DNA of 64,000 bases from UBA1361 sp041656375 (GTDB lineage: Bacteria > Bacillota_I > Bacilli_A > RFN20 > CAG-826), in NCBI GenBank assembly GCA_964410505.1, contig CAYPGR010000005.1, positions 16,924 to 80,923 on the forward strand, given 5' to 3'. Shown here in pieces: positions 1 to 8,590 of the stretch; the stretch's first letter is position 1, and each line of letters opens with the position of its first letter. A program made the position numbers and the translations under genes. The notes below the pieces were generated by a model. The model had not been told where the DNA came from. It saw only the letters and a list, made by a program, of their open reading frames with translations, and made no database searches.

Positions 1-385
1 TTATGGTTTTATCCCCCGTACTTATGCTGGTGATAACGATCCCCTTGATGTTCTTATTTTATGTAGCCAACCGCTCGTTCCGATGACGATTGTGACTTGT
101 ATTCCAATTGGCGCTGTCAAGATGATTGATAATGGCGAAGTCGATGAAAAGATCATTGCCATTGCGGCCAACGACCCAACCTATTCTTCATATACTTCTA
201 TTCAAGAAATTCCGTCGCATGTTTTTCAAGAAATTCGTCACTTCTTCCAAGTTTATAAAACACTTGAAGGAAAAGAAACCGTGGTTCACCACATTCAAGA
301 TCGCGATCGTGCGGTACTGATGATCGAAAATGCCGTTAAAGAATATGACTTGAACTTTAAAGACGGCGTCAAAATTAAAAAATAA
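1..385 (+). CDS. ppa: Inorganic pyrophosphatase, family I (5' end cut by window edge)
   Basis: Hydrolyses pyrophosphate to two phosphates in the cytoplasm, pulling biosynthetic reactions forward. The open frame runs in from the window edge (reading from base 2), so the N-terminus and true start lie outside. The visible part carries the family I signature YAGDNDPLDVL, whose aspartates bind the catalytic magnesium ions, followed by the conserved PIGAVKMID and DEKIIA segments and a lysine-rich C-terminus. About 127 residues are present out of roughly 170-180 expected. The stop codon overlaps the start of trmL by one base, so the two are probably co-transcribed. The family assignment is secure; only the missing 5' end limits the entry. 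Confidence 0.95.
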   Translation, partial: YGFIPRTYAGDNDPLDVLILCSQPLVPMTIVTCIPIGAVKMIDNGEVDEKIIAIAANDPTYSSYTSIQEIPSHVFQEIRHFFQVYKTLEGKETVVHHIQDRDRAVLMIENAVKEYDLNFKDGVKIKK

Positions 386-888
386 TGCTTTCTATTGTTT
401 TATATGCACCAGAGATGCCAGCCAATGTTGGCAATATCATGCGCACTGCGGTCGCTATTGGCGCCAAACTAATCATTGTTGGACCGACTCCGCTTAAGTT
501 TGATGATAAAAACATCAAACGCGCGGGTCTTGATTATATTGAGAATCTTGAGATGACTTTTTATCCGAACTTGGATGATTTTTATGCACGTCATGGCCAT
601 AAAAAAATAGTCTATGTCACGCGCTACAGCTCACATAATTATAGTGATTTTGATTATGGTCGTTTTGATCAAGAAATTTTGATTATGTTTGGGAATGAAT
701 CACATGGTTTGCCCGCTGACCTGCTTACAAAAGAAAAAGCCAATACCGTTCGGATTCCGATGGTGGTTAATGCACGAAGTTTAAACTTAAGTAATGCAGT
801 TGCAATTGTAAGTTATGAAGTATTAAAACAACAAGGTTTTTATAATTTAGCGACAAGTGAAGTCATCAAAGGTGACGACTTTATTTAA
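385..888 (+). CDS. trmL: tRNA (cytidine/uridine-2'-O-)-methyltransferase TrmL, SPOUT family
   Basis: Predicted to methylate the 2'-O of the wobble nucleotide 34 in certain leucine tRNAs, using S-adenosylmethionine. The 167-residue protein is the minimal single-domain SPOUT length of TrmL. It opens with the family pattern APEMPANVGNIMRTA and ends with the knotted SAM-binding motifs FGNESHGLP and RIPMVVNARSLNLSNAVAI. It starts on an ATG that overlaps the ppa stop (TAATG), implying translational coupling. Its 3' end overlaps the convergent rqcH gene by 8 bp with no terminator between them. Other SpoU enzymes are longer with extra RNA-binding domains, so TrmL is the best call. Confidence 0.9.
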   Translation: MLSIVLYAPEMPANVGNIMRTAVAIGAKLIIVGPTPLKFDDKNIKRAGLDYIENLEMTFYPNLDDFYARHGHKKIVYVTRYSSHNYSDFDYGRFDQEILIMFGNESHGLPADLLTKEKANTVRIPMVVNARSLNLSNAVAIVSYEVLKQQGFYNLATSEVIKGDDFI

Positions 889-2251
889 TGCGTCTAATTT
901 CGTTTCTAAAAACACTCTCATATTGAGGGTCAAAGCGTAGATAAAAGGTCTTTTCATTACGGAGAATGACCTGACCGGGTAAAGGGCCTTTTTTAATTGT
1001 TTTAACAGGGATATAGCTAACTTCACCATCGATTTTTTTGGATAAATAAAGCGCTAGTTGACCACAAAATTCAAGGACATCTTTTTGGTGATTTGATCCG
1101 GTGATAATGATATGCGCTCCTGGTGCATTTTTAATGTGCATAAAGGTGTCTGTTTTGCGTGCTATTTTATGGGTTAAGTGATCGTTTTGTTGATTGTTTT
1201 TACCGAATAAAATTCGAGTATTTTTGTAATCAATAAAATAAGGATTGAGCTTTGTGATTAATTCTCTTTTAGCTTTAGTTTTGATTAAACCAAGTTCATT
1301 GTAAATTGCCATCATGTCTTCATGTGAGGGTTGTTGTGCGACTTGATTTTGGATGGTTTCAAGATAGAAGATTTGATTTTCTACTTCTAAAATTCGTGTC
1401 TTCAGTATCTCTTCTGATTTTTTTAGTTTCTTGGCTTTTTTAAACAGTAGATCCGCATTTTGAATCGCATTTAACCTGGCGTCAACAGGAATCATTTCTC
1501 CATCAATTTGCACTGTTTCACCTAAAATAGCAGGTTTATGCATGAGTAAAAGGTTGGCGTGCTGATATAAAAGTGGCATTTCGGAGAGTTTCAATAAATC
1601 ATTTTTATAGTTTGTGATTAGTCTATTTAACTTCTTGGTTGTGACCTTTAAGTAGGCGATAAGTGGGTCATAATTTTGTTTAAAGATAAGCGCTTTATAG
1701 TCTTTAAGATATGCCTCATAAAAGTCTATGGGGGACGCTTTAACTTCGTTTTGTTCCCGGATGTTTTCGGGTGCTTCATAGAAGGAACCTTTTTGGATGA
1801 GGCGGTCACTTTGCGAGGAACTTGGATAGCGGAAGGCACTAAGGATCAAGTTATCGGTATTGATTAATAGACATTGTGGTTGCGTCGGTATGAGTTCAAT
1901 GACAAGTGATACAATTTCGATGTCTAGAAGGTTATTTCTTCGTGCGAAATCTAGTTTAATAATTGCATCGTTATTAACTAGATTAAATGCGACAAGACGA
2001 CCACTTAAATGTTGGCGAAGCTCGATGGCAAAAGCCCGTAGTGCACCGCCGCCCGGAAACTCGTTAATATCGACATTAAGTGCAATAAATGGAGTGCGAT
2101 TATTTAATGAAAAGAAAAGATTTTGGCCTTGACTAAACTCCAAAACAAAATCTGCCGCGCTCAGTTGTCGTACTTTGTCTAAAAATAAATTTGATTTCTT
2201 TTGAAGCTGAGCAATGATGGTTTCTAAATCATGTGGATACATTCTTTGCAT
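881..2251 (-). CDS. rqcH: RqcH/NFACT family protein (Rqc2 homologue), divergent
   Basis: RqcH binds stalled 50S-peptidyl-tRNA complexes and recruits alanyl-tRNA to add degradation tails (ribosome quality control). This 456-residue protein has an NFACT-N region (about 1-190), a central coiled-coil/HhH stretch, and a C-terminal NFACT-R domain with the recognisable segments TFMHIKNAPGAH and PGQVILRNEKTFYLRF. It is about 100 residues shorter than typical RqcH (about 565-570). The Asp-Arg pair of NFACT-N that functional studies tie to tailing appears as Asp-Ala in NNDAIIKLDF by my alignment, and the following GRHSN-type segment is also not conserved. It may therefore be a reduced or altered quality-control factor. 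It is transcribed divergently from gmk. Older databases call this family fibronectin-binding protein. Confidence 0.82.
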   Translation of the reverse strand: MQRMYPHDLETIIAQLQKKSNLFLDKVRQLSAADFVLEFSQGQNLFFSLNNRTPFIALNVDINEFPGGGALRAFAIELRQHLSGRLVAFNLVNNDAIIKLDFARRNNLLDIEIVSLVIELIPTQPQCLLINTDNLILSAFRYPSSSQSDRLIQKGSFYEAPENIREQNEVKASPIDFYEAYLKDYKALIFKQNYDPLIAYLKVTTKKLNRLITNYKNDLLKLSEMPLLYQHANLLLMHKPAILGETVQIDGEMIPVDARLNAIQNADLLFKKAKKLKKSEEILKTRILEVENQIFYLETIQNQVAQQPSHEDMMAIYNELGLIKTKAKRELITKLNPYFIDYKNTRILFGKNNQQNDHLTHKIARKTDTFMHIKNAPGAHIIITGSNHQKDVLEFCGQLALYLSKKIDGEVSYIPVKTIKKGPLPGQVILRNEKTFYLRFDPQYESVFRNEIRRIK

Positions 2252-2271
2252 GGATTAATTCTACATCAAGT

Positions 2272-2300
2272 TTGTTATTTATAAATAAATAAGATAAAAT
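2272..2300 (+). promoter_or_regulatory. Sigma-A-type promoter for gmk-priA
   Basis: A -35 box TTGTTA (2272-2277) and a -10 box TAAAAT (2295-2300) are separated by 17 bp. They lie in the 76-bp divergent gap between rqcH and gmk. An AGGGAG ribosome binding site follows at about 2316-2321, 7 bases before the gmk ATG. This is an inference from consensus match and position. Confidence 0.55.
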
Positions 2301-2327
2301 TAAGCCATCAATTTTAGGGAGAATAGC

Positions 2328-2900
2328 ATGAAAAAAGGCTTTATTGTATTAATTAGCGGTCCATCAGGAGTAGGGAAAGGAACCATCTTAACGCGGCTCC
2401 TCGAAGACCCACGTTTAAACTTAACTTTTAGCGTATCGATGACCACCCGAAAAAAACGTGAAAATGAAATTCATGGCAAACATTATTTTTTTGTGAGTCG
2501 TGATGAATTTGATGATAATATTAAACGGAACAATTTTTTAGAACACGCCACTTTTGTTGAAAATAGTTATGGTACCCCCAAAGACTATGTTTTTGAATTG
2601 CTAAATAAAGGTCATAATGTCTTAATTGAAATTGAAGTTAAAGGCGCGAAAATGCTTCTTGAAAATGTTTCACATAAGGATGTCATTTCCTTTTATATTG
2701 TCCCCCCATCAGTCGAGGATTTAATCAAACGACTTCGCAACCGTGGCACCGAAGATGAAGCAACGATTTTAAAGCGTGCCGCAAAATTTGAGGAAGAAGT
2801 GAAGTTTAAAGACCAATATCAACATATTATTGTTAATGATGACCTTGAAGTTGCAATTAGAGAAATCACCGATTTAATTCAAAGACGGATGAAACAATAA
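2328..2900 (+). CDS. gmk: Guanylate kinase
   Basis: Phosphorylates GMP to GDP with ATP, an essential step in guanine nucleotide supply. The 190-residue length is typical. The P-loop GPSGVGKGT lies near residues 10-18. The GMP-binding segment includes SVSMTTRKKRENEIHGKHYFF, with the usual serine, arginines and tyrosine; the central IEIEVKGAKML matches the conserved I(D/E)VQGA region with Glu-Val-Lys in place of Asp-Val-Gln. The lid RNRGTEDEATILKR is also typical. The start is supported by an AGGGAG site. In Bacillus gmk is followed by rpoZ and coaBC; here it is followed after 4 bp by priA, with rpoZ and coaBC absent. Confidence 0.96.
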   Translation: MKKGFIVLISGPSGVGKGTILTRLLEDPRLNLTFSVSMTTRKKRENEIHGKHYFFVSRDEFDDNIKRNNFLEHATFVENSYGTPKDYVFELLNKGHNVLIEIEVKGAKMLLENVSHKDVISFYIVPPSVEDLIKRLRNRGTEDEATILKRAAKFEEEVKFKDQYQHIIVNDDLEVAIREITDLIQRRMKQ

Positions 2901-2904
2901 AAGA

Positions 2905-5094
2905 ATGAAAATTGTTGGTGTCCTGACCCAATATTCGAAACTTGATCGCCCTTTTACTTATTATTATGAAGGCGATGATATTTTTGTTGGCGGCCGGGTA
3001 CTGATTGGATTTAGAAACCGAGACATTGTTGGATATGTCGTATCAGTTGAAGCTACGAATTTGGCATTAGCGGAAGCGGAACAAAAACTTGGATTTAAGT
3101 TGACCAAAATTGATAAAATTCTTGATCAGGAGCCGCTTCTAACAACCGAATTAATGGCGCTTAGTGATATCGTTACCAGTTATTATTTGACGAGTAAAAT
3201 TAGCGTCTTAAATGCGATGCTCCCTCCCTCTTTACGGCCTTCTAAGTCATCGTTAAATGCGCCCAAGATTGCAAAGCAAATAGTGGTTAAATTTAACCCC
3301 CTCTTTGAAGACTTTTCTAGATTGAAAGATCATGACCGATTACTTCTCAATGAAATTATTGTAAGAGGAAATATTGTACGAACCTCAAAAAACAAAAATC
3401 AAATTGCACGCCTATTAGCAAATCAAGCGATTACGATTGAAGAACAAGAAAAATATCGTCTTAAATATGATCATTTTCCGCTTGAAAAGCCTAATACTCT
3501 AACCGTTAAACAACAAGAAGCAATCAATAAAATTCTTGAGGATCATCACGAAACTTTTTTACTCCACGGTGTAACCGGAAGCGGGAAAACAGAGGTTTAT
3601 TTATCACTCGCGGCGCACTACTTAAAACAAAAAAAGCAAGTGCTGATTCTTGTTCCAGAAATCTCTTTAACTGGCATGATGCTCGCTTCATTTTACCGCC
3701 GCTTTGGAAGTAAAATAGCCATTTTACATAGTGATTTAACGCCAGCCGAAAAATATGACGAATATCGAAAAATTAATAAAGGTGACGTTGATATCGTCGT
3801 TGGGGCACGAAGTGCTATTTTTGCACCCCTGCAAAATCTTGGCCTCATTGTCATTGATGAAGAGCATTCGGAAAGTTATAAACAAGATATCGCTCCTTTT
3901 TACCACGCTTTAGTTGTGGCCCAAATGCGCGCAAAATTTTTAAATACGAAAGTTGTGATTGGTAGTGCCACGCCGAGTATAGAAACCATGGCGCGAGCGC
4001 AAAAAGGGGTCTATGGTTATTATTTTCTTGAAGAACGCATTAATCAACAACCGCTTCCAGAAACGCGCATTATTAATATGTTGGATTATAAAAATGTCAT
4101 GCCGAGTTCACCGTATATTTCAAAAGCTCTTTATCAAGCAATTAAGGATGCTCTTGATGCGAATACCCAAGTCATCCTACTCGTGAATCGACGCGGGTAT
4201 GCTACCTATGTTAGCTGCCGCCATTGCGGAACCGTAAAAAAATGTCCAACCTGTGGCATTTCATTGACCTATCATAAGAAAGACCACCTTTTAAAATGCC
4301 ATCATTGTGGCGTTGATTTTAATGTCAATGACCCGTGTGTAAAGTGCGAGATGAATGATTTTTCTTTTTCGGGTTTTGCAACGCAAAAGGCCGAAGAAGA
4401 TATTAGCCAATTATTTCCAAAGGCGCGGGTTTTACGGCTTGACAGTGATGTCAGCCGCGCCGATAAAACGCCGCAAAAAGTGTTGAACCAATTCATGAAT
4501 GATGAAGGTGATATCTTAATTGGGACCCAGATGGTCTCTAAGGGTCACGATTTCCCCCGTGTCAGTCTTGTCGGCGTCATCGGAACGGATGCCAACTTGG
4601 CGATTCCCTCGTTTCGAAGTAGCGAACGTACGTTTCAATTGATTACTCAAGCGATTGGACGCAGTGGCCGTGAGAAAATTAAAGGTCAAGCCATTATTCA
4701 AACCATGATGCCTGAGCACTATGTCATTCAATTAGCGCAAAAGCAAGATTATGTGAAATTTTACGAGACGGAGCTAAGGCAACGCTATTACACCCAAAAC
4801 CCACCCTTCTATTTTTTGCTTTCAATTACAATCAGTCATCAAGATGAATCAATTATTCGCGATACGATTCAAACTTTAAAGTATAATTTAAGTGCGGCTT
4901 TAGGGGAACATGGTATCGTGATTGGTCCAACCGCGACTTACTTCCCACAAAGTGGCAAGGCTTACAATGAAACGCTCATTGTTAAATACAAGAATTACTT
5001 TAAGATAAAACCAATCTTAACCCAAACATTGCGCCCTTTTAAAGAGGAATCCGCGCTTTATGTCCATATTAATGTCGATCCATTTGATATATAG
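2905..5094 (+). CDS. priA: Primosomal replication restart helicase PriA
   Basis: PriA recognises abandoned replication forks and reloads the replicative helicase. The 729-residue protein has the N-terminal DNA-binding domain, a helicase core with Walker A HGVTGSGKTEVY (about residue 220), the DEEH box in LIVIDEEHSESY, and the paired CxxC zinc-binding region between the helicase lobes (CRHCG, CPTCG, CHHCG, CVKCE). Motif VI appears as QAIGRSGREKIKG, slightly altered from the usual QVAGRAGR. It begins 4 bp after gmk, and since no strong ribosome binding site is visible other than AAAAGA, translation may be coupled. It fits with dnaB-like and dnaI genes elsewhere in the window, which encode the partner loader system. 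Confidence 0.95.
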   Translation: MKIVGVLTQYSKLDRPFTYYYEGDDIFVGGRVLIGFRNRDIVGYVVSVEATNLALAEAEQKLGFKLTKIDKILDQEPLLTTELMALSDIVTSYYLTSKISVLNAMLPPSLRPSKSSLNAPKIAKQIVVKFNPLFEDFSRLKDHDRLLLNEIIVRGNIVRTSKNKNQIARLLANQAITIEEQEKYRLKYDHFPLEKPNTLTVKQQEAINKILEDHHETFLLHGVTGSGKTEVYLSLAAHYLKQKKQVLILVPEISLTGMMLASFYRRFGSKIAILHSDLTPAEKYDEYRKINKGDVDIVVGARSAIFAPLQNLGLIVIDEEHSESYKQDIAPFYHALVVAQMRAKFLNTKVVIGSATPSIETMARAQKGVYGYYFLEERINQQPLPETRIINMLDYKNVMPSSPYISKALYQAIKDALDANTQVILLVNRRGYATYVSCRHCGTVKKCPTCGISLTYHKKDHLLKCHHCGVDFNVNDPCVKCEMNDFSFSGFATQKAEEDISQLFPKARVLRLDSDVSRADKTPQKVLNQFMNDEGDILIGTQMVSKGHDFPRVSLVGVIGTDANLAIPSFRSSERTFQLITQAIGRSGREKIKGQAIIQTMMPEHYVIQLAQKQDYVKFYETELRQRYYTQNPPFYFLLSITISHQDESIIRDTIQTLKYNLSAALGEHGIVIGPTATYFPQSGKAYNETLIVKYKNYFKIKPILTQTLRPFKEESALYVHINVDPFDI

Positions 5095-5109
5095 AAAGGA
5101 GATTTATCA

Positions 5110-5526
5110 ATGATTATTATTAAAATTTATTCGCAAGATATGTATGTTGCATCAGAAGTGAGCATGAAACATGCTAAAAGTATCGCCTCGCTCTTAAAAG
5201 TGAAGGATACTGAACTCTTCTTTGTTGGCAGTGAAGGCACCCTGATTGCCGAAGGGGTCGACCAAGTCAGTTGGTTTACTTATTTAGAAGTCAGTTTACC
5301 AGAATCGAAAAAACCAATGAAAGACGAACTCAATGTCTTACTTCACGACATCTTCACCAATTACGGGGTTCATCTCATGATTAAATATGATTTTTATCGT
5401 GAAGAAAATGTCGTGATGATGTTAAATCCTGATTTTAAAGTCTTTAACCAAACAATGGTAGATGTCATTTCAAACGATAACTATTATCTTGACGATGAAG
5501 ATGAGGTAGAAAATTGGGATGAATAA
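5110..5526 (+). CDS. Small unknown protein, possibly DUF1904-like, acidic tail
   Basis: A 138-residue soluble protein with no signal peptide. The N-terminal part contains an alpha/beta stretch (SMKHAKSIASLLKVKD ... ELFFVGSEGTLIAEG ... YLEVSLPES) that resembles the tautomerase-like DUF1904 family found in Firmicutes, but this is from memory of the pattern, not a search. The last 20 residues are rich in Asp and Glu. It has a strong ribosome binding site (AAAGGAG, 5096-5102) and sits between priA and rsmB, exactly where Bacillus carries def and fmt. It likely shares the gmk-priA transcript. Function unknown. Confidence 0.6.
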   Translation: MIIIKIYSQDMYVASEVSMKHAKSIASLLKVKDTELFFVGSEGTLIAEGVDQVSWFTYLEVSLPESKKPMKDELNVLLHDIFTNYGVHLMIKYDFYREENVVMMLNPDFKVFNQTMVDVISNDNYYLDDEDEVENWDE

Positions 5527-5531
5527 CAAGT

Positions 5532-5571
5532 TTCTAATAAATTAGAAGATATTCGTTCCCGGTGGTATAAT
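5532..5571 (+). promoter_or_regulatory. Promoter with inverted repeat upstream of rsmB
   Basis: A perfect -10 box TATAAT lies at 5566-5571, 17 bases before the rsmB start. Upstream is an inverted repeat TTCTAAT-AA-ATTAGAA (5532-5547) that overlaps the expected -35 position, for which only weak candidates exist (TTAGAA, 18-bp spacer). It could be an operator, or a weak terminator for the preceding gene. It marks the likely start of the rsmB-to-rpe operon. Confidence 0.4.
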
Positions 5572-5588
5572 AAATCTGGTAGGAAATT

Positions 5589-6800
5589 ATGATAAAACAC
5601 ATTATTGACACAACGCTAAAAATTATGGAGGGAACCCTTCCATACCAAGTCTTTACGAAAGAATTAAGCCAATCTGCGGATTTTAAAGAAGAAGAAAAGC
5701 AAGTGATTCGGACACTCGTTAATGGCTTACTTAATCGCTATTTTCGCTATTATTACTCGCTGACTTGTGGCGGAGGCGTTACGCTTTCCAAAGTCGAGGT
5801 TTTAGCCCTCAGTCTTTTCAGTTTTAATATTGAAAAAAATGTCATGAAGATGTCTTACGAAGACTTAATTAGTGCACTACCAACCGATGTTCAAATTAAA
5901 CTGGAACGTGACTATCCACCAACAAGTTTTCCAATTAAAATCCCGGCTTTTGATCGTAATGAAGATTTAGCGCTATCATATGCCGCCCGTTTTAGTGTTC
6001 CGTTTTATTTGATTGAGCAATTAATTAACGATGTCGGTAAGAAGAATATCTTGAAATTTTTATCAAAAAGACCCCAAGATTTAACGGGTTTAATTAATGA
6101 AAGTTTAATAACTAGTGAGCAATTCTTTAGTGAAAACAAAGATTTTGTAAAAGCAGATAAACCGAATCAATTTATCTATCAAGGTGCTGACTTTATCAAA
6201 AAGACCGCCGTTTATGGCGACAACAAAATTATTCTTTCTTCACAAAGTCTTTTAGATATTGCCGATGTGATTCGCCATATCAACCCAAAAAGTATGTTAT
6301 TCGTGCAACATGAAGATACATCGCTTATTTTGCTGATTTCGATTCTTTATCCACAAATTGCGATTCATTATACGGCGGTTGATGCTAAATCAAAGTTTAT
6401 TTTGCAACATCTTGTGCGGAAATTTAATCTTAAAAATGTCACGTATGTGAATCATATTGCCCAAACCTACGACCTTGTGATGACGACCCTTTCCAGCTCA
6501 AATGTGAACGGGAATATCCGTCATCGTGATTTCTATTTCCGACTACCTGAAGATTTAAGTATCTTTGCGGAAAAATCAAAAAATGAATTGAGTGCGATCA
6601 AAGATTATGTGAATGAAAAAGGTTCATTGATCTTTACTGTGACCACTGCCCTCCGTGCTGAGACCCATTACCAAGCGTTAAGTTTTATTCATGAGAATCC
6701 GGAATTTATTCTTGAACGGGAAAAACAATTCTACCACTTTAACGAATTGCATGAGACGGTTTACTATGCCCTCTTCAAGAAAGGTTCCAATGACAACTAA
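5589..6800 (+). CDS. rsmB: RsmB-family protein lacking the methyltransferase motifs (probable pseudoenzyme)
   Basis: Position (upstream of rlmN-prpC-prkC-rsgA-rpe) and the NusB-like N-terminal region (about 1-130) identify this 403-residue protein as the RsmB orthologue, which normally makes m5C967 in 16S rRNA. The C-terminal half keeps the fold outline but not the chemistry. The SAM motif VLDxCAAPGGKT reads LFVQHEDTS (about 238-245). The DAPCSGLG motif with one catalytic cysteine reads TTLSSSNVN (about 299-307). The YSTCT motif with the other cysteine reads FTVTT (about 349-353). Both catalytic cysteines are therefore absent. The frame is intact over its full family length, which suggests a retained RNA-binding role rather than recent decay. 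It overlaps rlmN by 11 bp. Confidence 0.75.
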   Translation: MIKHIIDTTLKIMEGTLPYQVFTKELSQSADFKEEEKQVIRTLVNGLLNRYFRYYYSLTCGGGVTLSKVEVLALSLFSFNIEKNVMKMSYEDLISALPTDVQIKLERDYPPTSFPIKIPAFDRNEDLALSYAARFSVPFYLIEQLINDVGKKNILKFLSKRPQDLTGLINESLITSEQFFSENKDFVKADKPNQFIYQGADFIKKTAVYGDNKIILSSQSLLDIADVIRHINPKSMLFVQHEDTSLILLISILYPQIAIHYTAVDAKSKFILQHLVRKFNLKNVTYVNHIAQTYDLVMTTLSSSNVNGNIRHRDFYFRLPEDLSIFAEKSKNELSAIKDYVNEKGSLIFTVTTALRAETHYQALSFIHENPEFILEREKQFYHFNELHETVYYALFKKGSNDN

Positions 6801-7854
6801 ATTAAATTTTTATAACTTTTCATTACCCAAACTTCAAACATATTTAAGTGAAAATGGGTTTAAAAAATTCAGCGCTACCCAAGCATTTGAATGGGTGTAT
6901 TTAAAAGGGATTCGTGACTTTAACGTCATGTCGAATTTAGCGCTTGCTGTTCGTGATTTTATGAACGACACATTTGAATTTATCTTACCAACGATCGATC
7001 AAAAACATATGAGCGATGATGGCACGATTAAGTTACTCGTTAAGCTTACTGACGGTAATCTCGTTGAAACGGTCTTGATGCGTTACAGCTATGGCAACGT
7101 TGTATGTGTGACAACCCAAGTCGGTTGTAATATGGGCTGCAAGTTTTGTGCCTCAGGGCTTTTAAAAAAGAAACGTGATTTAACCGCCGGTGAAATGCTT
7201 GGCCAAGTCTTGCTCATGAATGATTTATTAAAATCAATGGGAGAAACTAAACTAACCTCCCATGTCGTTTTAATGGGCATTGGTGAACCTTTTGATAACT
7301 TTGTCAACATCATCGATTTTATTGATTTACTAAATAATCCTAAATCCCTGGAAATCGGTGCGCGTCATATTACCGTATCAACCTGTGGTTTGGTGCCTAA
7401 GATTAAAGAATTCGCTGATCTTAAACTCCAAGTGAAGTTAGCGATATCCTTACATGCACCGACTGACGAAAAACGTAACCAAATTATGCCCATAAATAAG
7501 GCATATCCGTTAAAAGAAGTGATTGCCGCTGTGAAGTATTATGAAAATAAGACCAATAAACGCATTACTTACGAGTACATCATGCTGAAAGACTTTAACG
7601 ATGGGGTTGAAGATGCTCATGAACTTGCCCGTCTTGTCAAAGGAACAAATGGGTTTGTTAATCTTATCCCTTATAATCCCGTTAATGAACACGATTTTGC
7701 ACGTAGTCCACGGGACCGGACCTATATTTTTGCTAACACCCTAAAAAAGCTTGGGGTTCAAACAACCATTCGCAAAGAATTTGGCAATGATATTGACGCA
7801 GCTTGCGGTCAATTACGCGCCAAAGAGGAAAGCAAACGTGGCCACGACCGTTAA
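6790..7854 (+). CDS. rlmN: 23S rRNA/tRNA (adenine-C2)-methyltransferase RlmN (radical SAM)
   Basis: Methylates C2 of A2503 in 23S rRNA and A37 in some tRNAs by a radical SAM mechanism. The start chosen is the ATG at 6790, preceded by AAAGG and overlapping the rsmB end; a longer frame open from 6691 lies within rsmB and is not used. The 354-residue protein carries the iron-sulfur CNMGCKFC cluster motif, the LMGIGEP segment, and near the C-terminus the conserved cysteine in AACGQL that forms the methyl-transfer intermediate. The reading frame runs into prpC with a 17-bp overlap, so the operon is tightly coupled. Confidence 0.95.
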   Translation: MTTKLNFYNFSLPKLQTYLSENGFKKFSATQAFEWVYLKGIRDFNVMSNLALAVRDFMNDTFEFILPTIDQKHMSDDGTIKLLVKLTDGNLVETVLMRYSYGNVVCVTTQVGCNMGCKFCASGLLKKKRDLTAGEMLGQVLLMNDLLKSMGETKLTSHVVLMGIGEPFDNFVNIIDFIDLLNNPKSLEIGARHITVSTCGLVPKIKEFADLKLQVKLAISLHAPTDEKRNQIMPINKAYPLKEVIAAVKYYENKTNKRITYEYIMLKDFNDGVEDAHELARLVKGTNGFVNLIPYNPVNEHDFARSPRDRTYIFANTLKKLGVQTTIRKEFGNDIDAACGQLRAKEESKRGHDR

Positions 7855-8590
7855 AGGAAGTTTTGCTGCTAATAGTGACCGCGGGTTGGTTCGGCTTCAC
7901 AATGAAGATCGGGCGGCGGTCTTATTAAATCAGAAGGGGGACCTTCTTTTTGTTGTATGCGATGGTCTGGGGGGACACAATAAAGGTGATTTTGCCTCTA
8001 AATTAGCGATTGATATGCTCATGACGGCTTTTGCAAATAATCAAGGTTTTTGGACGACCGGCAGCATTAAACGGTTTTTTGGCAAACATATACGGGCCAT
8101 TAACAAAGCCATTTTTGATGAAAGTATGCTCGCCAGTGATATGTCCAATATGTCTACGACTTTAAATGCGGTGGTCTTAACCCGCAGTAAACTCGTGAAT
8201 GTTAACATTGGTGATTCCCGTTTTTATTTGGCGACTGATGACGATTTAATTCAAATTAGCGAAGATCAAACCGTTGTCAGCTATCTTGTGAAAACGAATC
8301 AAATAACCGAAGCAGAAGCGCTAACGCATCCCAAACGTCACATGCTCACAAATGCCCTCGGCACGATGCCGACTGTAACCTTTGATTTCAAAAAAGTAAT
8401 ATATCGAGGCGAAAAAATATTGCTCTGTAGTGATGGTCTTTATAATATGCTTGATAAAGAAGACATTTTAGGGGTTCTTAATACGACCCAAAAAGTCGAC
8501 TCAAAAGTAGAAGCCCTCATTGCCCTCGCAAATAACCGTGGGGGTGCCGACAATATTGGGATTGCCTTATGGGAGCCAGATTATGATTAG
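7838..8590 (+). CDS. prpC: PP2C-type serine/threonine phosphatase (PrpC/Stp)
   Basis: Removes phosphate from Ser/Thr residues phosphorylated by the adjacent kinase. I start it at the GTG at 7838, which has an AGAGGA site 8 bases upstream and gives about 250 residues, the normal Stp/PrpC length; an upstream in-frame ATG at 7751 lies deep inside rlmN. All PP2C metal-site motifs are present: SDRGLVRLHNEDR, VCDGLGGHNKGD, NIGDSRFYL, LLCSDGLYNML and GGADNIG. It overlaps prkC by 8 bp, the usual kinase-phosphatase pairing. Confidence 0.92.
   Translation: MATTVKGSFAANSDRGLVRLHNEDRAAVLLNQKGDLLFVVCDGLGGHNKGDFASKLAIDMLMTAFANNQGFWTTGSIKRFFGKHIRAINKAIFDESMLASDMSNMSTTLNAVVLTRSKLVNVNIGDSRFYLATDDDLIQISEDQTVVSYLVKTNQITEAEALTHPKRHMLTNALGTMPTVTFDFKKVIYRGEKILLCSDGLYNMLDKEDILGVLNTTQKVDSKVEALIALANNRGGADNIGIALWEPDYD

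Noticed and set aside
6691..6789. Longer N-terminus for rlmN
   Set aside because: It lies inside rsmB in another frame; the ATG at 6790 has a ribosome binding site and gives normal length.
7751..7837. Longer N-terminus for the PP2C phosphatase
   Set aside because: It would overlap rlmN by more than 100 bp; GTG at 7838 has AGAGGA and starts the conserved domain.
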